This document shows, piece after piece, positions 1 through 4,657 of a stretch of DNA of 5,568 bases. Under the pieces are notes generated by a model, which ran no database searches, was not told the DNA's origin, and saw only the letters and a program-made list of their open reading frames with translations. This DNA comes from JBJXGF01 sp046153015 (GTDB taxonomy: Bacteria; Actinomycetota; Acidimicrobiia; Acidimicrobiales; CAIXPF01). The stretch is from NCBI GenBank assembly GCA_046153015.1, contig JBJXGF010000178.1, forward strand, positions 1 to 5,568. Direction: 5' to 3'. The translations under genes were made by a program, and so were the position numbers. Each line of letters opens with the position of its first letter. The first letter of the stretch is position 1.

Positions 1-75
1 GACATCACCACCCTGGCCGACGAGGTGCGTCCCCTGCTCGACCCGCCGGGTCGGGGCCGGACGGCGCAGCCATGA
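1..75 (+). CDS. murC: UDP-N-acetylmuramate--L-alanine ligase MurC, C-terminal end only
   Basis: Only the last 24 codons are in the window, and the start lies off the left edge. The peptide begins DITTLADEVRPLL, matching the usual MurC ending in which a GAGDI(T/S) motif is followed by a short helix and a variable tail. MurC ligates L-alanine to UDP-MurNAc using ATP in the cytoplasm, the first step of stem-peptide assembly. The frame ends at TGA 73-75, inside an ATGA overlap with murB. The downstream murB-ftsQ-ftsZ order supports the call. With so little sequence no catalytic residue can be checked; identity rests on the motif and the context. Confidence 0.8.
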   Translation, partial: DITTLADEVRPLLDPPGRGRTAQP

Positions 76-1025
76 GCCCGCTCAGCGCGGCGCCCGCGCT
101 CACCGCTGCCGCCGCCGCCCTGCGCGCCGCCGGGTTGGGCGCCCGCCTGGCCTGCGACGCACCGCTCGGCGCCCGCACCACCTACCGCGTGGGAGGCCCC
201 GCGGCGCTGCTGCTCACGCCCGAGGCCCCGGCGGAGCTCACCGCGGCGGCCGCCGCCCTCGCCGCGCTGGCCGAGCTGCCGCCGTTGCGGGTGCTCGGCG
301 CCGGGTCGAACCTGCTGGTGGCCGACGAGGGCTTCGCCGGGCTGGTCGTGCGCCTCGGGGACGGCTTCGCCGGCGTGGAGATCGACGGCGTGCGGGTCCG
401 CGCCGGGGGCGGCGCCTATCTGCCGGTGCTGGCCCGGCGCAGCGCCGCCGCCGGGCTCACCGGTTTCGAGTGGGCGGTCGGCGTGCCCGGCTCGCTCGGC
501 GGCGCGGTGCGCATGAACGCGGGCGGCCACGGCGCCGATCTCGCCGCCAGCCTCGTGGCGGTGCGTGCGCTCGATCTGCGCAGCGGCGAAGATGAGCGGG
601 TGGCGGCGGCGGACCTCGGGCTCGGCTATCGACGATGCGCGCTCCGAGACGAACAGGTGGTGGTCGAGGCCGAGCTGGCGCTGCGCCCCGGCGAGCGGGC
701 CGCGGCCGAGGCGCTCGTGCGGGAGATCGTGGCGTGGCGGCGCGCCCACCAGCCCGGCGGCCAGAACGCCGGGTCGGTGTTCACCAACCCGCCGGGGGAC
801 GCGGCCGGCCGGCTGCGCGACGCGGCCGGCGCCAAGGGCGTGCGGGTGGGCAGCGCCCGGGTGTCCGAGAAGCACGCCAACTTCATCATCGCCGACGAGG
901 GCGGCCGCGCCGCCGACGTGGTGGCGCTGATGCGCACCGTGCAGGCCCTCGTGCGGGAGCGCCTCGGCGTGGCCCTCACGCCCGAGACCCACCTGCTCGG
1001 CTTCGCCGAGGGTGACGGCTGGTGA
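72..1025 (+). CDS. murB: UDP-N-acetylenolpyruvoylglucosamine reductase MurB
   Basis: MurB reduces UDP-GlcNAc-enolpyruvate to UDP-MurNAc with FAD and NADPH in the cytoplasm. The 317 residues show an N-terminal FAD-binding domain (about 34-160) with TTYRVGG (36-42), VLGAGSNLL (74-82) and GVPGSLGGAVRMNAG (137-151). A MurB C-terminal domain (about 200-310) follows. Family active-site residues are recognisable: the Arg of GYR (R187), the proton-donor Ser in QNAGSVF (S235) and the Glu in LTPETHLLG (E305). These correspond to E. coli Arg159, Ser229 and Glu325. The length is closer to the shorter type II enzymes than to the 342-residue E. coli protein. Residue 189 is Cys where YRxS-type proteins usually have Ser. 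The ATG sits in an ATGA overlap with murC and has no good Shine-Dalgarno, so coupled translation is likely. The first 30 or so residues are Ala-rich and poorly conserved. Confidence 0.97.
   Translation: MSPLSAAPALTAAAAALRAAGLGARLACDAPLGARTTYRVGGPAALLLTPEAPAELTAAAAALAALAELPPLRVLGAGSNLLVADEGFAGLVVRLGDGFAGVEIDGVRVRAGGGAYLPVLARRSAAAGLTGFEWAVGVPGSLGGAVRMNAGGHGADLAASLVAVRALDLRSGEDERVAAADLGLGYRRCALRDEQVVVEAELALRPGERAAAEALVREIVAWRRAHQPGGQNAGSVFTNPPGDAAGRLRDAAGAKGVRVGSARVSEKHANFIIADEGGRAADVVALMRTVQALVRERLGVALTPETHLLGFAEGDGW
1008..1014 (+). promoter_or_regulatory. Ribosome binding site for ftsQ
   Basis: GAGGGTG lies inside the murB 3' end, seven bases before the ftsQ GTG at 1022. It supports that GTG as the start even though it overlaps the murB stop codon. 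Confidence 0.6.
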
Positions 1026-1822
1026 GCAGCTCCACCGCCGACGCCGGCGAGGTCATCGTCGATCCCCGCTTCCGGGAGCGGCGCGCCGAGGTCCGCCGTT
1101 CCGCCGCCCGTCGCCGCCTGGTGCGGGCCGGCGTGGCCGCCGGCGCCGCGGCGGCGGCGCTCGTGGGCTACGGGCTGAGCCGCACCTCCCTGCTCGACGT
1201 CGACACGGTGGTCGTGCGCGGCGCGGTGCGCACCGGCGCCGCGGTGGCCGAGGCCCAGAGCGGGGTGCTGCGCGGCGACCAGCTCGCCGACCTCGACGGC
1301 GCCCGGGCCGCGGCGCGGGTGGCCGAGCTGCCCTGGGTGGCGCGGGTCGAGGTGACGCGGCGCTGGCCGGGCACGGTGGTGATCGCCGTGCAGGAACGGA
1401 CCGCGGTGGCCCAGATCGCGGCGGCGGAGGGCGGCTGGCTCCTGGCCGACGGCGACGGCCGGCTGCTCGACCGGGCGCCCCAGCCCGACCCGGCGCTGGT
1501 CACCGTCGAGGGCGTAGTCGTGGGCGGCGAGCCCGGCGTGGGGCTCGACGACCGCTCCGCGCAGGCGCTGCGCCTCGTCGCGAAGATCCCGCCGGCGCTG
1601 CGGGGCCGGGTGGCGACCGTGCGCTACGAGGGCGACAAGGGCCTCGAGCTGACCCTCGTCCCGAGCGGGGTGATCCGCCTCGGGGACCTCCAAGGCGTCG
1701 ACGAGAAGCTGCGGGCCAGCGCGGCGGTGCTCGCCCAGGTCGACGCCCAGTGCGTCAACACGATCAACGCGGTGTCGCCCGGCAAGCCCGCGCTGGAGCG
1801 GAATGCGGCCTGCAATGCATAA
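1022..1822 (+). CDS. ftsQ: Cell division protein FtsQ/DivIB
   Basis: FtsQ is a bitopic membrane protein that, with FtsB and FtsL, bridges the cytoplasmic Z-ring to septal wall synthesis. The 266 residues fit the family: a basic cytoplasmic segment (15-35, rich in Arg), one transmembrane helix (about 35-52, Ala/Gly/Val-rich), a POTRA domain (about 57-126; LLDVDTVVVRGA and the ELPWVARVEVTRRWPGTVVIAVQER core) and a C-terminal beta domain. The latter ends in an FtsQ-like VDEKL...NAVSPGKPAL stretch. The GTG start lies in a GTGA overlap with murB and has GAGGGTG at 1008-1014, seven bases upstream. Two cysteines (C244, C264) lie in the extracytoplasmic part. The last six codons coincide with short AATGC repeats in the DNA. 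FtsQ sequences diverge widely, so topology, POTRA pattern and position before ftsZ carry the call. Confidence 0.92.
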   Translation: MSSSTADAGEVIVDPRFRERRAEVRRSAARRRLVRAGVAAGAAAAALVGYGLSRTSLLDVDTVVVRGAVRTGAAVAEAQSGVLRGDQLADLDGARAAARVAELPWVARVEVTRRWPGTVVIAVQERTAVAQIAAAEGGWLLADGDGRLLDRAPQPDPALVTVEGVVVGGEPGVGLDDRSAQALRLVAKIPPALRGRVATVRYEGDKGLELTLVPSGVIRLGDLQGVDEKLRASAAVLAQVDAQCVNTINAVSPGKPALERNAACNA

Positions 1823-1916
1823 ATGCGGCGGGGGTCAGCCACAAGCCGCGCAGCGTGTGATGTGATGGAGCCGGCGTGCCGGTGGCGCGCCGCTGAGGTG
1901 GAGGTGAACCAGACGA
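1823..1916 (+). other. ftsQ-ftsZ intergenic leader with short repeats and hairpin-capable sequence
   Basis: This 94-base spacer is the largest gap in the window and precedes ftsZ. GCGGC at 1825-1829 can pair with GCCGC at 1845-1849. A compact CCGG-CGTG-CCGG hairpin can form at 1871-1882. GGCGTGCCG (1873-1881) and GGCGCGCCG (1884-1892) are near-identical direct copies 11 bases apart. A TGTGATGTGATG stretch lies at 1857-1868. I find no convincing -35/-10 pair and no T-run that would mark an intrinsic terminator. A role in transcription or leader control of ftsZ is possible, since dcw clusters commonly carry extra promoters just before ftsZ, but the sequence alone does not show it. Confidence 0.4.
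1900..1907 (+). promoter_or_regulatory. Strong ribosome binding site for ftsZ
   Basis: GGAGGTGA is an uninterrupted eight-base match to the usual 16S rRNA 3' end (TCACCTCC), nine bases before ATG 1917. It is the best Shine-Dalgarno in the window and fixes the ftsZ start. The neighbouring murB, yggS and yggT starts have little or none, consistent with FtsZ being made in greater amounts. Confidence 0.9.
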
Positions 1917-3017
1917 ATGGCCCCCAACCCCCAGAACTACCTGGCGGTGATCAAGGTCGTCGGCATCGGCGGCGGCGGCGTCAACGCGGTGAACCGCATG
2001 ATCGACGCGGGCCTGAAGGGCGTGGAGTTCATCGCCATCAACACCGACGCTCAGGCGCTGCTCATGAGCGACGCCGACGTCAAGCTCGACATCGGCAAGG
2101 ACCTCACCCGCGGGCTCGGCGCCGGCAGCGATCCCGACGTCGGCCGGCTGGCCGCCGAGGAGGCGGGCGAGACGATCCGCGACTCGCTCGACGGGGCCGA
2201 CATGGTGTTCATCACAGTCGGGGAGGGGGGCGGCACGGGCACCGGCGCAGCGCCGATCGTCGCCGAGATCGCCAAGGCCATGGGCGCCCTCACCATCGGC
2301 GTGGTGACCCGCCCGTTCACCTTCGAGGGCCGCCGGCGCTCGGTGCAGGCCGAGGAGGGCATCCAGCGCCTGAAGGAGAAGGTCGACACGTCGATCGTCA
2401 TCCCGAACGACCGCCTGCTCACGGTGGCCGACGAGAAGACCTCGATGATCAACGCCTTCAAGATGGCCGACGAGGTCCTGCTCCAGGGCGTGCAGGGCAT
2501 CACCGACCTCATCACCACGCCGGGGCTCATCAACACCGACTTCGCCGACGTGAAGATGATCATGCACGACGCCGGCTCGGCGCTGATGGGCATCGGCTAC
2601 GCATCCGGCGAGGGCCGGGCGGTCACCGCGGCCCGGGCCGCGATCTCGAGCCCGCTGCTCGAATCCTCGATCGAGGGGGCGAGGGGGATCCTGCTCAACA
2701 TCTCCGGCGGCAGCGACCTCGGCCTGCTCGAGGTCAACGAGGCGGCCGAGATCATCCACGGGGTCGCCCACCCCGACGCCAACATCATCTTCGGCGCGGT
2801 GATCGACGACGCGGTCGGCGACGAGGTGCGGGTCACGGTCATCGCCGCCGGCTTCGACCGCTGGGACGACCGCAAGGGCGGCCGGGAGCCGGTGCGCCCC
2901 GAGGTCCGCGCCAACCAGTACGAGGACGCCCGCGACATCTTCGACGACGACGAAGCCGACGACGCGCTCGGCGACGGCGGCGACGACGACTTCGACGTCC
3001 CCTCGTTCCTCAAGTAG
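1917..3017 (+). CDS. ftsZ: Cell division protein FtsZ
   Basis: FtsZ is the tubulin-like GTPase that polymerises into the Z-ring at mid-cell. The 366 residues begin with the typical QNYLAVIKVVGIGGGGVNAV (6-25). The tubulin signature GGGTGTG is at 104-110, the T7 synergy loop NTDFADVK at 206-213 (N206, D208, D211), and the core ends at VTVIAAGFD (306-314). The glutamate in TVGEGGGTGTG, instead of the methionine of most bacteria, is characteristic of actinobacterial FtsZ. Val101 replaces the usual Ala. The linker (315-355) is short, with a mixed-charge first half (six basic residues between 315 and 331) and an Asp-rich second half (14 acidic of 25 residues in 336-360). The tail DFDVPSFLK is the conserved C-terminal peptide that binds SepF and other anchors, and it ends in a single Lys. 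No ftsA precedes it; sepF downstream supplies the likely anchor. Confidence 0.99.
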   Translation: MAPNPQNYLAVIKVVGIGGGGVNAVNRMIDAGLKGVEFIAINTDAQALLMSDADVKLDIGKDLTRGLGAGSDPDVGRLAAEEAGETIRDSLDGADMVFITVGEGGGTGTGAAPIVAEIAKAMGALTIGVVTRPFTFEGRRRSVQAEEGIQRLKEKVDTSIVIPNDRLLTVADEKTSMINAFKMADEVLLQGVQGITDLITTPGLINTDFADVKMIMHDAGSALMGIGYASGEGRAVTAARAAISSPLLESSIEGARGILLNISGGSDLGLLEVNEAAEIIHGVAHPDANIIFGAVIDDAVGDEVRVTVIAAGFDRWDDRKGGREPVRPEVRANQYEDARDIFDDDEADDALGDGGDDDFDVPSFLK

Positions 3018-3027
3018 GCCGGGGCGT

Positions 3028-3717
3028 GTGGCCGACGCCGCGCTGATCGCGGAGCGGGCGGAGGCCATCCGCGCCCGCATCCGGGCGGCCGGGGGCGACC
3101 CGGCGCGCGTGACGCTCGTGGCGGTGACCAAGACCTTCTCGGCGCAGGATGCCGCCGCGGCGTTGGCCGCGGGGCTCGTCGACCTCGGCGAGAACTACGC
3201 GCAGGAGCTCGTGGAGAAGGCCGAGGTGTTGGCCGGCCCCCTGCTCGTGCCGGGTGGGCCGTCGCCCCGCTGGCACTTCATCGGCCAGCTCCAGCGCAAC
3301 AAGGTGCGCGCCGCCGCCCCGTACGTGGCCCTCTGGCAGAGCATCGACCGCACCAGCCTGGCCGACGAGCTGGCCCGGCGGGCGCCCGGCGCGGCGGCTC
3401 TGGTGCAGGTGAACGTGACCGGCGAGGCGGCGAAGGGCGGCTGCGAGCTTGAGGCGGCCGCCGGCCTGGTCGAGCACGCCCGCGCCGCCGGGCTCGACGT
3501 GCGGGGCCTGATGGCGGTGGGCCCCACCGACCCGGGGCGCGACCCGCGCCCCGCCTTCGAGCGCCTTGCCGCGCTCGCCGACCGGCTCGGCCTGGCGGTG
3601 CGCTCGATGGGCATGACCGACGACCTCGAGGCGGCGGTGGCCTGCGGCTCGACGATGGTCCGCGTGGGGCGAGCCCTGTTCGGTCCCCGTATGCCTCCAA
3701 CCGCCGTGAGACACTAA
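3028..3717 (+). CDS. yggS: YggS/YlmE family pyridoxal-phosphate homeostasis protein
   Basis: This cytoplasmic PLP-binding protein (YggS/PROSC/PLPHP family) buffers free pyridoxal phosphate and has no established catalytic activity. The 229 residues form a single alanine-racemase-like TIM barrel. The PLP Lys is K35 in LVAVTKTF. Other family motifs are GENYAQEL (54-61), WHFIGQLQRNKVR (82-94), KGGCEL (137-142), the phosphate-binding SMGMTDDLEAAV (193-204) and GSTMVRVGRALFG (207-219). The start is GTG 3028, ten bases after the ftsZ stop; no other start is available in frame between the two genes and only GGGG at 3021-3024 resembles a ribosome site. The position between ftsZ and sepF is a conserved arrangement in actinobacteria and firmicutes. 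The usual upstream partner pgeF/ylmD is absent. Why the gene travels with division genes is not established. Confidence 0.96.
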   Translation: MADAALIAERAEAIRARIRAAGGDPARVTLVAVTKTFSAQDAAAALAAGLVDLGENYAQELVEKAEVLAGPLLVPGGPSPRWHFIGQLQRNKVRAAAPYVALWQSIDRTSLADELARRAPGAAALVQVNVTGEAAKGGCELEAAAGLVEHARAAGLDVRGLMAVGPTDPGRDPRPAFERLAALADRLGLAVRSMGMTDDLEAAVACGSTMVRVGRALFGPRMPPTAVRH

Positions 3718-3729
3718 CCTGGGCGTCGC

Positions 3730-3736
3730 AGGAGGA
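3730..3736 (+). promoter_or_regulatory. Ribosome binding site for sepF
   Basis: AGGAGGA ends five bases before ATG 3741, a strong Shine-Dalgarno in the 23-base gap after yggS. It fixes the sepF start. Confidence 0.85.
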
Positions 3737-3740
3737 ACTG

Positions 3741-4322
3741 ATGCCGTCGATGTGGCGCAAGGCAATGCTGTACCTCGGGCTTGCCCCTGACGACGAGTTT
3801 GAGGAGTACGAGGCCTACGAGGAGCGGCCGGCGAGAGCGGTGCGGCCGGTGCCCCAGCCTCCCGCCATGGCCGGCGCCGGCTCGCGCACCGGCCAGGCCG
3901 GCGCGGTCAACGGCCTGCGCCAGGCGGCCTCGGCGCCCGGTGAGGTCGAGCAGGGCTCGGTCGGCGGGATCCGCGCCGTGCCGTCCGACGCCGGCGGTGG
4001 GTCCTCGCTGGCGGCCAGCTCGGTGCGGCCGATCGCCAAGCCCGCCGCCCCCCGCCCGCACGTGCTCTCGCCCTCGTCGTTCACCGACGCGCAGGAGGTC
4101 GGGGACCGCTTCAAGGCCAACCAGCCGGTCATCATGAACCTGCAGGGCGTCGACCGCGACCTCACCCGCCGGCTGATCGATTTCGCCAGCGGCCTCTGTT
4201 ACGGGCTGGCCGGCCACATGGAGCGGGTCGCGCACGACGTGTTCATGCTCACGCCGGCCGACGTAGAGGTGTCCGACGAGGAGAAACGGCGCCTGCGCGA
4301 GCGCGGGCTGCTCGACTCGTAG
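3741..4322 (+). CDS. sepF: Cell division protein SepF, membrane anchor of FtsZ
   Basis: SepF tethers FtsZ to the membrane and bundles its filaments; in actinobacteria lacking FtsA it is the main anchor. The 193 residues show the expected three parts. First is an N-terminal amphipathic membrane-binding helix (MPSMWRKAMLYLGL, 1-14) followed by an acidic patch (17-28, DDEFEEYEAYEE). Next comes a long low-complexity linker rich in Ala, Gly, Pro and Ser (about 30-110). Last is the folded SepF domain (about 113-178), with FTDAQEVGDRFKANQPVIMN, the LIDFASGLCYGLAGHMERV dimer and FtsZ-binding region, and VFMLTPADVEVS. A charged tail (179-193) closes it. The same operon encodes its partner FtsZ, whose C-terminal peptide is intact. 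The linker is longer than in B. subtilis SepF (about 150 residues in total), as is common in actinobacteria. Confidence 0.97.
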   Translation: MPSMWRKAMLYLGLAPDDEFEEYEAYEERPARAVRPVPQPPAMAGAGSRTGQAGAVNGLRQAASAPGEVEQGSVGGIRAVPSDAGGGSSLAASSVRPIAKPAAPRPHVLSPSSFTDAQEVGDRFKANQPVIMNLQGVDRDLTRRLIDFASGLCYGLAGHMERVAHDVFMLTPADVEVSDEEKRRLRERGLLDS

Positions 4323-4326
4323 TCTC

Positions 4327-4581
4327 GTGGTCCTCGTCTGCGCTGCGCTGCGCATCTACATCATCGTGCTCTTCGCCCGGATCATCCTTTCGTGGTTCCC
4401 CACCACCTCGGGGAGCGCGATGGGCAAGGTCTACGAGCTGCTGGTGCGGGCCACCGAGCCGGTGCTCGGCCCGATCCGCCGGGCAATCCCACCGGTCCGC
4501 ATGGGCGCCATGGGGCTCGACCTTTCACCGATCATCGTCACCGTGCTCATCACGCTCATCAGCGGCGCTATCTGCCGGTGA
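4327..4581 (+). CDS. yggT: YggT/YlmG family small membrane protein
   Basis: YggT proteins are short two-helix membrane proteins found beside sepF in many bacteria; a role in division, membrane organisation or osmotic tolerance has been suggested, but the molecular function is unsettled. The 84 residues contain a first transmembrane segment (2-22) running into the family motif ARIILSWFP (17-25). The conserved loop TEPVLGPIRRAIPP (43-56) and DLSPII (65-70) lead into a second transmembrane segment (68-83). GTG 4327 is the only standard start between the in-frame stop at 4264-4266 and the motif. The gene begins four bases after the sepF stop without a recognisable Shine-Dalgarno, so coupling to sepF is likely. 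The N-terminus is a few residues shorter than in many homologues. Confidence 0.93.
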   Translation: MVLVCAALRIYIIVLFARIILSWFPTTSGSAMGKVYELLVRATEPVLGPIRRAIPPVRMGAMGLDLSPIIVTVLITLISGAICR

Positions 4582-4584
4582 CCT

Positions 4585-4603
4585 GCGTCTCGGCGCCGGA
4601 CGC
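4585..4603 (+). terminator. Hairpin three bases after yggT, possible weak terminator
   Basis: GCGTCT (4585-4590) can pair with GGACGC (4598-4603) including one G-T wobble, leaving a seven-base loop. There is no following T-run, so a classic intrinsic terminator is not shown. It may attenuate or stabilise the 3' end of the upstream transcript. Confidence 0.25.
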
Positions 4604-4616
4604 TCTGGGCGGCGCG

Positions 4617-4648
4617 CTATCCACATGCGGCGCCTTGCCGTTGGATAG
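4617..4648 (+). repeat. Inverted repeat CTATCCA / TGGATAG before divIVA
   Basis: CTATCCA at 4617-4623 and its exact reverse complement TGGATAG at 4642-4648 are separated by 18 bases. Inside lies a second small stem, CGGC 4628-4631 with GCCG 4637-4640. The right arm overlaps the putative -10 box of divIVA. It could be an operator or an mRNA hairpin; the sequence does not decide. Confidence 0.4.
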
Positions 4649-4651
4649 GAT
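4646..4651 (+). promoter_or_regulatory. divIVA: Candidate -10 box for divIVA, possibly leaderless transcript
   Basis: TAGGAT fits the actinobacterial -10 pattern (TAnnnT) and ends six bases before ATG 4658, which would put the transcription start at or next to the start codon. No TTGAC-like -35 is seen 16-18 bases upstream (4622-4629 reads CACATGCG). The same bases contain AGGA (4647-4650), which could instead be a weak Shine-Dalgarno seven bases from the ATG. Confidence 0.45.
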
Positions 4652-4657
4652 CTCGCC

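Noticed and set aside
626..1693. Long reverse-strand open frame across murB and ftsQ
   Set aside because: It is a shadow of two well-supported forward genes and contains no recognisable motifs.
1012..1860. Forward open frame overlapping ftsQ in another frame
   Set aside because: The translation is almost wholly Arg/Gly/Ala, typical of a frame-shifted GC-rich gene; the alternative frame gives a clear FtsQ with membrane helix and POTRA domain.
2220..2237. G-rich run GGGGAGGGGGG in ftsZ as a G-quadruplex
   Set aside because: Only three separable G-tracts of three or more occur, not the four needed for a canonical quadruplex; it encodes the conserved Gly-rich GTP-binding signature.
2211..2240. 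TVGEGGGTGTG as an aberrant FtsZ signature
   Set aside because: Glu in place of Met is normal for actinobacterial FtsZ; only the conservative Ala to Val change is uncommon.
1764..3131. Long reverse-strand open frame across ftsZ
   Set aside because: It lies antisense to an unmistakable FtsZ, has Arg/His/Asp/Val-rich low-complexity translation and matches no family; such frames are routine in high-GC DNA.
3715..3720. TAACCT as a -10 box for sepF
   Set aside because: It fits TAnnnT, but the bases 17 upstream (TGCCTC) are not a -35 and the TAA is the yggS stop codon; too weak to list.
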